Origin: Thermoleophilia bacterium
GTDB lineage: Bacteria; Actinomycetota; Thermoleophilia; Gaiellales; Gaiellaceae
Reading direction: 5' to 3'
Assembly (NCBI GenBank): GCA_029858755.1
Contig: JAOUEK010000169.1
Location: forward strand, 1 to 5,336
Length of the DNA stretch: 5,336 nucleotides
Shown: one piece after another, positions 1 through 5,336 of the stretch
Numbering within the stretch: the first letter of the stretch is position 1
Layout: every line of letters starts with the position of its first letter
The notes under the pieces: generated by a model
Told to the model about the DNA's origin: nothing
Databases searched by the model: none
The model's input: only the letters and a program-made list of their open reading frames with translations
Position numbers and translations under genes: made by a program

Positions 1-98
1 TCGAGGCGCTGGAGGAGGCGATCCTCACCCTGGAGCGGCAGGACGACCTGACCGCCGCACTCTCGCCGCTCGCCGCCCGCGAGGCGGTCGCCGCGTGA
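1..98 (+). CDS. C-terminal end of an unidentified protein (partial)
   Basis: The frame read from base 3 is open to a TGA at 96-98 and gives 31 residues, starting EALEEAILTLERQ and ending in AAREAVAA. The tail is rich in Ala, Leu and Glu and looks helical, with no recognisable motif, so no function is assigned. It is accepted as a real gene end because its TGA overlaps the GTG start of the following acyl-CoA dehydrogenase in a 4-nt GTGA junction. The same kind of junction joins the two - strand genes of this window. The context suggests it belongs to the acyl-CoA dehydrogenase operon and could encode another acyl-CoA or catabolic enzyme, but that is inference from position only. Confidence 0.6.
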   Translation, partial: EALEEAILTLERQDDLTAALSPLAAREAVAA

Positions 99-1273
99 GC
101 GACGAGCTCACGACCGAGCAACGCGAGATCGTCGCCGCGGTCCGCGACTTCGTCGACCGCGACGTGATCCCGGTCGCGTCGGAGCTCGAGCACGCGGACG
201 AGTACCCGACGGCGCTCGTCGAGACGATGCGCGAGATGGGCCTCTTCGGGGCGACGATCCCGGAGGAGTACGGCGGCCTCGGCCTGGGCGTGGACACGTA
301 CGCGCTGATCGTGCTGGAGCTGTCTCGCGGCTGGCCGACGCTGTCCGGCGTGATGAACGGCAGCTTCATGGCGGCGACGATGATCCGCCTGCACGGCACC
401 GACGAGCAGCGCAGCCGCATCCTGCCGAAGCTCGCCTCGATGGAGCTCCGGGCGGCGTTCTCGATGACGGAGCCGCACGCCGGCTCCGACGTGCAGGCGA
501 TCCGGACGGTGGCGACACGCGACGGCGACGACTACGTGATCTCCGGGCAGAAGATGTGGGTCACGAACGGCTGGCGCGCCGGGATCGTGATGCTGCTCGC
601 GAAGACCGACCCCAGCGCGGTCCCCGCCCACACCGGCATGACCGGGTTCATCGTCGAGAAGGAGCCGGAGACCAGCCCACCGGGCCTCCAGATCCCCATG
701 CCGGGGCTGCCGAAGCTCGGCTACAAGGGGGTCGAGTCGACGGAGCTCGTGTTCGACGGCTTCCGCACCCCGGCGTCGAGCGTGCTCGGCGGCGAGGAGG
801 GCGTGGGCAAGGGCTTCAAGTACTTCATGAGCGGGATCGAGATGGGCCGCGTGAACGTCGCCGCGCGCGGTGCAGGCGTCGCCCGGGCGGCGCTCGACGA
901 CGCGATCTCCTATGCCCGCGAGCGGGAGGCGTTCGGCAAGCCGATCGCGCGTCATCAGGCGGTGCAGCTGATGATCGCGAAGATGGCGACCCGGGCGGAG
1001 GCGGCGCGGCTGCTGACGATCCAGGCGGCTCGGAAGAAGGCGTCCGGCGAGCGCGCCGACCTCGAGGCCGGGATGGCGAAGTACTTCGCCACCGAGGCGG
1101 CGCAGGAGAACGCGCTCGACTGCATGCGGATTCACGGCGGCTACGGCTACTCGCTCGAGTACCGGCCGGAGCGCTACTACCGCGACGCCCCCCTGCTCCT
1201 GATCGGGGAGGGGTCGAACGAGATCCAGCAGCTGATCATCGCGCGGCGGCTGCTCGAGCGGGCGGAGGCGTGA
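95..1273 (+). CDS. Acyl-CoA dehydrogenase (MCAD-type catalytic Glu)
   Basis: This 392-aa protein is full length for the acyl-CoA dehydrogenase family, FAD flavoproteins that alpha,beta-desaturate acyl-CoA thioesters and normally pass electrons to ETF in the cytoplasm. Seen in sequence: an N-terminal helical domain (about 1-115); the family signature MTEPHAGSD at 124-132 opening the beta domain; the ExxxFGxPI-type flavin/dimer motif at 276-284; and the HGGYGY signature at 347-352. In GEGSNEIQ (371-378), Glu372 aligns with the catalytic base of MCAD/SCAD. The second candidate base position (IVD/LCAD type) is Gly251, so Glu372 is the likely base. Arg345 stands where the second signature usually has Gln/Asp/Glu. 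The start is GTG at 95, overlapping the upstream stop, with a weak GAGG at 81-84; the next Met is at residue 45, too far in. It lies 2 nt before a second family member. The substrate is not predictable. Confidence 0.95.
   Translation: MSDELTTEQREIVAAVRDFVDRDVIPVASELEHADEYPTALVETMREMGLFGATIPEEYGGLGLGVDTYALIVLELSRGWPTLSGVMNGSFMAATMIRLHGTDEQRSRILPKLASMELRAAFSMTEPHAGSDVQAIRTVATRDGDDYVISGQKMWVTNGWRAGIVMLLAKTDPSAVPAHTGMTGFIVEKEPETSPPGLQIPMPGLPKLGYKGVESTELVFDGFRTPASSVLGGEEGVGKGFKYFMSGIEMGRVNVAARGAGVARAALDDAISYAREREAFGKPIARHQAVQLMIAKMATRAEAARLLTIQAARKKASGERADLEAGMAKYFATEAAQENALDCMRIHGGYGYSLEYRPERYYRDAPLLLIGEGSNEIQQLIIARRLLERAEA
1264..1268 (+). promoter_or_regulatory. Shine-Dalgarno site deciding the start of the second acyl-CoA dehydrogenase
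   Basis: GGAGG lies inside the last codons of the first acyl-CoA dehydrogenase gene. It is 7 nt from the ATG at 1276 but only 1 nt from the in-frame GTG at 1270, so it favours ATG 1276 as the start. Confidence 0.6.
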
Positions 1274-1275
1274 GC

Positions 1276-2439
1276 ATGGACTTCGCGCTGCCGGAGGAGC
1301 TGGGCGAGATCAGGGCCGCGGTGCGGGAGCTGTGCGCCCGCTTCCCCGGCGAGTACTGGCGTGGCCTCGAGCCGGACCGCTACCCGGAGGAGTTCGTGCA
1401 GGCACTGACGGAGGCGGGCTGGCTCGCGGCGCTGATCCCCGAGGAGTACGGCGGCGCGGGGCTGTCGATCACCGCCGCGAGCGTGATCCTCGAGGAGCTG
1501 AACGCCTCGGGCGGGAACGCCGGCGCGTGCCACGCGCAGATGTACATCATGGGCACGATCCTCCGGCACGGATCGGAGGAGCAGAAGCAGCGCTTCCTGC
1601 CCAAGATCGCGTCGGGCGAGCTGCGCCTCCAGGCGTTCGGCGTCACCGAGCCGACCGCCGGCTCGGACACGACCGCGATCCAGACGACGGCGACCCGCGC
1701 CGAGGGCGGCTGGCTCGTCCACGGCCAGAAGATCTGGACGTCGCGCGCGCTGCACTCCGACCTCATGCTCCTGCTCGCGCGCACCACGCCGGCCGACCAG
1801 GTGGAGAAGAAGACGCTCGGGCTGTCGACCTTCATCGTCGACATGAAGCGAGCGGTCGCGGACGGGACGATGACGATCCGGCCGATCAAGACGCTGATGA
1901 ACCATGCGACGACCGAGATCTTCCTCGACGGCGTCGTCGTGCCGGACGACGACCTCGTCGGCGAGGAGGGGATGGGCTTTCGCTACATCCTCGACGGGAT
2001 GAACGCCGAGCGCGTGCTGATCGCGGCCGAGTGCATCGGTGACGGCCGCTGGTTCGTGGAGAAGGCGCGCTCGTATGCGAGCGAGCGGGTCGTGTTCGGG
2101 CGCCCGATCGGGTCGAACCAGGGCGTGCAGTTCCCGATCGCCGAGGCGCACGCCCAGCTCGAGGCCGCCGACCTGATGCGCTACAAGGCCGCCTGGCTGT
2201 TCGAGCAGGGCCTGCCCTGCGGCGCCGAGGCCAACATGGCCAAGCTGCTCGCGGCCGAGGCCTCGTGGGCGGCCGCCAACGCGTGCCTCGACACCCACGG
2301 CGGCTTCGGCTTCGCGGAGGAGTACGACGTGGAGCGGAAGTTCCGGGAGACGCGCCTCTACAAGGTCGCCCCCGTCTCCAACAACCTCATCCTCGCGTAC
2401 CTCGGCCAGCACGTGCTCGGCATGCCACGTTCGTACTGA
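1276..2439 (+). CDS. Acyl-CoA dehydrogenase (IVD/LCAD-type candidate catalytic Glu)
   Basis: This 387-aa second acyl-CoA dehydrogenase is clearly diverged from its neighbour. Seen: an N-terminal helical domain; signature 1 GVTEPTAGSD at 122-131; ERVVFGRPIG at 270-279; and signature 2 around THGGFGF at 340-346 followed by the expected acidic/basic spacing. At the C-terminal place where MCAD-type enzymes have the catalytic Glu, the sequence is KVAPVSNN (363-370), which puts Pro366 there. Instead Glu245, in MNAER (242-246), occupies the position known to hold the base in isovaleryl-CoA and long-chain acyl-CoA dehydrogenases. It is therefore probably active, with the alternative base. ATG 1276 is preferred by the Shine-Dalgarno at 1264-1268; a GTG at 1270, overlapping the upstream stop, would add two residues. 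It is coupled to the upstream gene and may form a heteromeric enzyme with it, or act on a different acyl-CoA. The frame is open upstream to 556, but that part is a shadow of the previous gene. Confidence 0.94.
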   Translation: MDFALPEELGEIRAAVRELCARFPGEYWRGLEPDRYPEEFVQALTEAGWLAALIPEEYGGAGLSITAASVILEELNASGGNAGACHAQMYIMGTILRHGSEEQKQRFLPKIASGELRLQAFGVTEPTAGSDTTAIQTTATRAEGGWLVHGQKIWTSRALHSDLMLLLARTTPADQVEKKTLGLSTFIVDMKRAVADGTMTIRPIKTLMNHATTEIFLDGVVVPDDDLVGEEGMGFRYILDGMNAERVLIAAECIGDGRWFVEKARSYASERVVFGRPIGSNQGVQFPIAEAHAQLEAADLMRYKAAWLFEQGLPCGAEANMAKLLAAEASWAAANACLDTHGGFGFAEEYDVERKFRETRLYKVAPVSNNLILAYLGQHVLGMPRSY

Positions 2440-2446
2440 AGGCCCG

Positions 2447-3682
2447 ATGAGAGTCGCGGTCGTCGGCGGTGGCGTGGTCGGGCTGAGCTGCGCATTCGAG
2501 CTCTCGCGCCGAGGCGCCGACGTCGTCGTGCTCGAACGGGACCGTGTCGGGCACGGCGCATCGTTCGGCAACACTGGCTGGGTCTGCCCGTCGTTCACCT
2601 ACCCGCTTCCCGGGCCGGGCATCGTGGGCGAAGGGCTTCGGGCGGCCTTCAGCCGTGAGGGCCCGCTCGCGATCAGGCCGGGTCTCGATCCGTCCTACCT
2701 CCGCTGGCTCTGGGCGTTCCGGCGCAACTGCAACCGCGAGACCTGGCTACACGGAATGAAAGCGTTCGTCGAGCTCAACCGCCCGACGACGGAGATCCTC
2801 GACGCCTACCGCGACGCGGGCGTGGAGTTCGAGATGCACGACGCCGGGCTGCTGCTCGTCGCCCTCGACCCGAAGAAGGTGGACGTCTACAGGGAGATCT
2901 TCCGCGACCTCGCCTCGCTCGGCTTCGAGGGCGGGATCCGCGAGGTCTCGGGCCAGGAGGCACGTGAGCTCGAGCCGATGCTGAGCACGCAGACGAACGG
3001 GGGCGTGGTCGCACGCGTCGACCGGTGGGTGCACCCGCTCTCGCTCACGGAAGGGCTTGCGGGATGGCTCACCGCCAACGGCGTCGAGGTGCGGGAAGGC
3101 GTCGACGTACGGGCGACGCGCAGCGGCATCATCGAGACGGTGCAGGGAGCGGTCGAGGCCGACGCGACGGTGATCGCCGCCGGGATCTCCGCAGGGCCGA
3201 TGCTGCGGTCGCTCGGGGTGCGCGTCCGAATGGTTCCTGCGCGCGGCTACAGCGTCACGTATCCACGGGGGGGCTCGGCGGGCCCGAGCCGCGCGCTCTA
3301 CCTGGCCGACGCGCGCGTCGGAGTCAGCACCTACGAGGACACGGTTCGGGTCGCTGGCGTCTTCGAGCTCGGCGCGCGCGATGCCGCCGTCAAGGCGGGG
3401 CGGCTCGACGCGATGCTGCGGACGATCGACCCGTTCTTCACGGACTGGCGGCCATCGGAGGCACGAGGGGGGACGACGTGGGCGGGGATTCGCCCGCTCA
3501 CGTCGGACGGGCTGCCGCTGATCGGCCGGACGCCGCGCGGTCAGAACGTCTTCCTGGCAACGGGCCATGGGATGCTCGGCGTCACGCTCGCGCCCGCGAC
3601 TGCCTCGTTGCTCGCCGCGTTCGTCCTCGAGGGGCGCGCTGACCCGGTGCTCGACCCGTTCGATCCCGCCCGCCGCGCGTGA
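2447..3682 (+). CDS. FAD-dependent oxidoreductase, D-amino acid dehydrogenase (DadA-like)
   Basis: This 411-aa protein matches the length and layout of the DAO superfamily, closest by eye to DadA. DadA oxidatively deaminates D-amino acids to 2-oxo acids and ammonia and passes electrons to the respiratory chain at the inner membrane face. Seen: the Rossmann dinucleotide fold VVGGGVVG at residues 5-12, with Glu30 ending the second strand as ribose ligand; a DadA-like segment FGNTGWVCPS at 40-49 followed by Pro/Gly-rich sequence; LRWLW (DadA-type) near residue 85; and the C-terminal FAD-binding stretch GIRPLTSDGLPLIG at 347-360 with GHGMLG at 373-378. There is no signal peptide. The start ATG lies 7 nt after the upstream stop, with a weak AAGG at 2439-2442. 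Alternatives within the family are hydroxyproline, sarcosine or other secondary-amine dehydrogenases; the fold is certain, the substrate is not. Placement behind two acyl-CoA dehydrogenases suggests a shared catabolic pathway. Confidence 0.88.
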   Translation: MRVAVVGGGVVGLSCAFELSRRGADVVVLERDRVGHGASFGNTGWVCPSFTYPLPGPGIVGEGLRAAFSREGPLAIRPGLDPSYLRWLWAFRRNCNRETWLHGMKAFVELNRPTTEILDAYRDAGVEFEMHDAGLLLVALDPKKVDVYREIFRDLASLGFEGGIREVSGQEARELEPMLSTQTNGGVVARVDRWVHPLSLTEGLAGWLTANGVEVREGVDVRATRSGIIETVQGAVEADATVIAAGISAGPMLRSLGVRVRMVPARGYSVTYPRGGSAGPSRALYLADARVGVSTYEDTVRVAGVFELGARDAAVKAGRLDAMLRTIDPFFTDWRPSEARGGTTWAGIRPLTSDGLPLIGRTPRGQNVFLATGHGMLGVTLAPATASLLAAFVLEGRADPVLDPFDPARRA

Positions 3683-3718
3683 CCGTCTTGCGCTCCGCTG
3701 CCGTCTGCGATCCCACGA
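3683..3718. other. Convergent intergenic gap, no terminator seen
   Basis: These 36 bp separate the stop of the DadA-like gene on the + strand from the stop of the COG0523 GTPase gene on the - strand. No GC-rich hairpin followed by a T-run is visible on either strand. Transcripts from both sides may overlap, or termination may be factor-dependent. Confidence 0.5.
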
Positions 3719-4681
3719 TCACCCTTCCGGAGACAGGCGAGAGAAGCTCCTGAGTGACGCCTCGAGCGCCGCGGCCGTGAAGCCGCGCCCGATGAAGACG
3801 AGCCGCGATCGGTGGTCGTCGTCGGGCCAGGCGTCGAGGTGCACCGGCGGGTGCACCGCGTGCTGCACGCAGTTGACGAGGAGCGGGCCGTCGCCACCCA
3901 CGTCGAGCAGCCCCTTGACCCGGAGCACGTCCGCGCCGCGGGCCTGCAGCAGCATCGTCAGCCACACGCCGAAGGCGATCCAGTCGACCGAGGCGTCGAG
4001 CTCGAGCGCGATCGCGGCCACGGCGCTCTCGCCGTGGCCGTGAGCGGGCTCCCGGGCGGGAGCGGCTCGGCCCGGGAGGCGAGGGTCTGCGTGGTGCTCG
4101 AGGAGGGTCGCTGGATCGACGTCCCCGTGCACGACCCGCAGCACCGGGGCCGTCGGGTTGATCCTCTCCAGGCGCCCCTCGAGCTGGTCGAGCGCGGCGC
4201 TCGCGGCGAGGTCGGGCTTCGTGAGCACGAGCGTGTCGGCCGCGGCGACCTGCTTCACCGCCTCGTCGCCGGCGAGGCCGTGCTGGCCGTCCACGGTCGC
4301 CACCACCGTCTGCAGCTCGTAGTGGTGCGGGACGAGGGGGTCGGCGAGCAGCGTGTTCACGATCGGCGTGGGGTCGGCGATCCCCGTCGTCTCCACCACG
4401 ACGCGGCTGAAGTGAGGGATCTCCCCCGCGTCACGCCGGTCGAGCAGGTCGCGGAGCTCGGTGGCGAGGTCGTCGCGGAGGGTGCAGCAGACGCAGCCGT
4501 TCGCAAGCAGCACGGTGCGCTCGTCGACACGTCGCAGCAAGTGGTGGTCGATCCCCACCTCGCCGAGCTCGTTCACGATCACCGCCGTCTCCCCCAGCTC
4601 CGGATGCGCGAGCAGCCGCGCGATCAGCGTCGTCTTGCCGCTGCCGAGGAACCCCGTGACGAGGACGACCGGGGTCTTCAC
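3719..4681 (-). CDS. COG0523 / CobW-family GTPase, YjiA-like metallochaperone
   Basis: This 320-aa protein is close to the length of E. coli YjiA (about 318). COG0523 proteins are G3E GTPases that bind transition metals, often zinc or cobalt, and deliver them to client enzymes in the cytoplasm. Seen: P-loop GFLGSGKTT at 10-18; switch segment NELGEVGID at 37-45; the metal-binding CxCC motif at 63-66 inside NGCVCC; ETTGIADP at 97-104; and the base-recognition motif TKPD at 154-157, where Thr replaces the canonical Asn, as in YjiA. A short His/Glu linker HGHGE (214-218) comes before a CobW C-terminal domain (about 221-318) with LRVKGLL (253-259) and SRLVFIGR (292-299). The start chosen is GTG at 4681, just before the P-loop strand and overlapping the upstream TGA by 4 nt. 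The frame extends upstream to 4828, but that Arg/Gly-rich part is a shadow of the upstream gene. Metal specificity is not determined by sequence. Confidence 0.93.
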   Translation of the reverse strand: MKTPVVLVTGFLGSGKTTLIARLLAHPELGETAVIVNELGEVGIDHHLLRRVDERTVLLANGCVCCTLRDDLATELRDLLDRRDAGEIPHFSRVVVETTGIADPTPIVNTLLADPLVPHHYELQTVVATVDGQHGLAGDEAVKQVAAADTLVLTKPDLAASAALDQLEGRLERINPTAPVLRVVHGDVDPATLLEHHADPRLPGRAAPAREPAHGHGESAVAAIALELDASVDWIAFGVWLTMLLQARGADVLRVKGLLDVGGDGPLLVNCVQHAVHPPVHLDAWPDDDHRSRLVFIGRGFTAAALEASLRSFSRLSPEG

Positions 4682-4956
4682 GACTCCAGCGCCGCGAGGA
4701 GGTCGGCCGCCAGCGGGTCGAGCGGTGCGCCGTGCAGCCGCTCGGCCTCGACCCAGAGCGCGCCGAGGTCGGAGACGACGGCTGTCCCGCCCTTGCGGTC
4801 CCGAAGCACGTACTGACTGCCCGCCCACGCCTGGGCCGAGAGGCCGAAGTGCTCCAGCACCCGGTTGAGAACGGCAGCACGGAAGACCCGGGCGCGCCGG
4901 CCGTCACCGAGCTCCGCCCAGTGTTCCTTCGACATGACCCCACAGAGCGAGCACAT
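4678..4956 (-). CDS. Small MCxxCG-motif protein preceding the COG0523 GTPase
   Basis: This 92-aa protein begins MCSLCGV. Cys2 and Cys5, with His12 nearby, form a plausible N-terminal metal or redox site; His36 and His75 are further candidates. The rest reads as a compact soluble domain: basic helix [20 protein letters not shown] (20-39), aromatic WAGSQYVL (44-51), a Gly-Gly turn (56-57), then DLGALW (63-68) and a helical tail with [10 protein letters not shown] (78-87). There is no signal peptide or membrane segment. Its TGA overlaps the GTG of the GTPase gene, so the two are translationally coupled. I recall similar MCxxCG proteins next to CobW-type GTPases in other bacteria, but know of no established function. 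A role as metal-binding partner or client of the GTPase is inference. The ATG at 4956 is preferred because it includes the Cys motif; a second ATG at 4935 would lose it. No clear Shine-Dalgarno lies upstream, so the mRNA may be leaderless or nearly so. Confidence 0.85.
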   Translation of the reverse strand: MCSLCGVMSKEHWAELGDGRRARVFRAAVLNRVLEHFGLSAQAWAGSQYVLRDRKGGTAVVSDLGALWVEAERLHGAPLDPLAADLLAALES

Positions 4957-5036
4957 GGCTACTAGAGTCGGTTGTAGCAGGCGCCCGCCGCGGCCGTGCG
5001 GACGCCCTCACCGAGCACACAGGGGAGGTTGGGACG
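4957..5036. promoter_or_regulatory. Divergent promoter region with short inverted repeat
   Basis: These 80 bp separate the start of the MCxxCG gene (- strand) from the start of the deacetylase-fold gene (+ strand), so promoters for both should lie here or just inside the flanking genes. Bases 4958-4980 are distinctly less GC-rich than their surroundings. GCTAC at 4958-4962 is repeated inverted as GTAGC at 4974-4978, with an 11-nt spacer; this could be an operator half-site pair, but the arms are only 5 bp. Possible -10 elements are TAGAGT at 4963-4968 (+) and TACAAC at 4976-4971 (-). Neither has a convincing -35, so the exact promoters are not called. Confidence 0.45.
5022..5028 (+). promoter_or_regulatory. 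Shine-Dalgarno site of the deacetylase-fold gene
   Basis: GGGGAGG lies 8 nt upstream of the ATG at 5037. It is the strongest ribosome binding site in the window and fixes the start of the last gene. Confidence 0.75.
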
Positions 5037-5336
5037 ATGGCCAAGGAGATCTTCGTGGCGTACGGCGTGGACGTGGACGCGGTCGCCGGCTGGCTCGGCT
5101 CGTACGGAGGGGAGAACTCGCCGGACGACATCTCCCGTGGGCTGTTCGCGGGCGAGGTGGGTACCAGGCGCCTGCTGCAGCTCTTCGAGCGGAACGGCCT
5201 GAAGACGACGTGGTTCATCCCGGGGCACTCGATCGAGACGTTCCCGGAGGAGACGGAGCTGGTCGTGGCGGCCGGGCACGAGGTCGGGATCCACGGCTAC
5301 ACGCACGAGAACCCGATCGCGATGACGCGGGAGCAG
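5037..5336 (+). CDS. Polysaccharide deacetylase-fold hydrolase, HpPgdA / cyclic-imide hydrolase type (partial)
   Basis: The first 100 residues are present and the frame is open through the window end. The sequence strongly resembles the CE4 NodB-fold subgroup of Helicobacter pylori PgdA (HP0310), which is related to bacterial cyclic-imide hydrolases and PuuE-type allantoinases. Seen: YGVDVDA at 9-15, giving Asp12 and Asp14; the conserved block [20 protein letters not shown] at 24-43; TTWFIPGHS at 57-65; and [15 protein letters not shown] at 79-93. Asp14, His86 and His90 match, at the same numbers, the metal ligands I recall from the HP0310 structure. There is no signal peptide or membrane anchor, which argues against an extracellular cell-wall role and for a cytoplasmic small-molecule hydrolase. 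The start is set by a strong Shine-Dalgarno at 5022-5028. It is divergent from a COG0523 metallochaperone operon, so metal supply to this enzyme is a plausible link. The substrate (peptidoglycan, imide or other amide) is unresolved. Confidence 0.9.
   Translation, partial: MAKEIFVAYGVDVDAVAGWLGSYGGENSPDDISRGLFAGEVGTRRLLQLFERNGLKTTWFIPGHSIETFPEETELVVAAGHEVGIHGYTHENPIAMTREQ

Noticed and set aside
556..1275. Upstream extension of the second acyl-CoA dehydrogenase frame (apparent 627-aa protein or fusion)
   Set aside because: The extension overlaps the first acyl-CoA dehydrogenase in another frame and translates to low-complexity Arg/Gly/Ala sequence. The real start at 1276 has its own Shine-Dalgarno.
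261..1460. Repeated GGAGGAGTACGGCGGC-like segments in the two acyl-CoA dehydrogenase genes
   Set aside because: They encode the same conserved family motif (PEEYGG) at equivalent positions, so they reflect paralogy and not a separate repeat element.
1177..2598. Long - strand open frame (473 codons) opposite the second acyl-CoA dehydrogenase
   Set aside because: It is antisense to a clear full-length enzyme, and its translation is Arg/Ala/His/Leu-rich with no motif. Such frames are expected where GC-rich third positions suppress stops.
2747..3568. - strand open frame (273 codons) opposite the DadA-like gene
   Set aside because: It is antisense to a well-supported FAD enzyme; the translation has only a biased Arg/Pro/Asp composition.
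3683..3718. Possible bidirectional terminator between the convergent genes
   Set aside because: No stable stem with a T-run could be found by eye on either strand; only a short repeated CGATC near its end.
3812..4816. Long + strand open frame (334 codons) opposite the COG0523 GTPase
   Set aside because: The real gene on the opposite strand carries all GTPase motifs. This frame is Val/His/Arg/Glu-rich, has no domain and no ribosome binding site, and crosses two gene boundaries.
4904..5336. - strand open frames opposite the deacetylase-fold gene
   Set aside because: They conflict with the + strand gene, which has a strong Shine-Dalgarno and conserved metal-site motifs; no motif is seen in the antisense products.

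Overview
The window is very GC-rich coding DNA with G/C-biased third positions, GTG starts and tightly packed or overlapping genes. This fits a high-GC bacterium, most likely an actinobacterium (possibly a deep-branching group such as Thermoleophilia), although composition alone cannot settle the lineage. There are no RNA genes, insertion sequences, CRISPR arrays or phage genes.

Left part (1-3682, + strand): an apparent operon. It holds the last 31 codons of an unidentified gene, then two adjacent but divergent acyl-CoA dehydrogenases (95-1273 and 1276-2439), then a DadA-like FAD-dependent D-amino acid dehydrogenase/oxidase (2447-3682). Spacings are a 4-nt stop/start overlap, 2 nt and 7 nt, so co-transcription and translational coupling are likely. 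The two acyl-CoA dehydrogenases carry their candidate catalytic glutamate in different places. The first has it in the C-terminal MCAD-type position. The second lacks that residue (Pro) but has Glu at the isovaleryl-CoA/long-chain type position. A reasonable reading is a catabolic operon in which an amine or D-amino acid is oxidised and an acyl-CoA is then dehydrogenated, but the substrate cannot be read from sequence.

Right part (3719-5336): a convergent two-gene operon on the - strand, followed by a divergent + strand gene. The - strand operon encodes a 92-aa protein beginning Met-Cys-x-x-Cys-Gly (4678-4956) and, overlapping it by 4 nt, a YjiA/CobW-type COG0523 GTPase metallochaperone (3719-4681). 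Across an 80-bp divergent promoter region starts a cytoplasmic polysaccharide-deacetylase-fold protein of the HpPgdA/cyclic-imide-hydrolase type (5037 to beyond the window end) with an intact Asp/His/His metal site. The most interesting hypothesis here is that the Cys-motif protein and the GTPase form a metal-delivery pair serving this metal-dependent hydrolase.

Non-coding space is small: 36 bp between the convergent genes (3683-3718, no hairpin seen) and 80 bp between the divergent genes (4957-5036, with a short inverted repeat and a strong Shine-Dalgarno).
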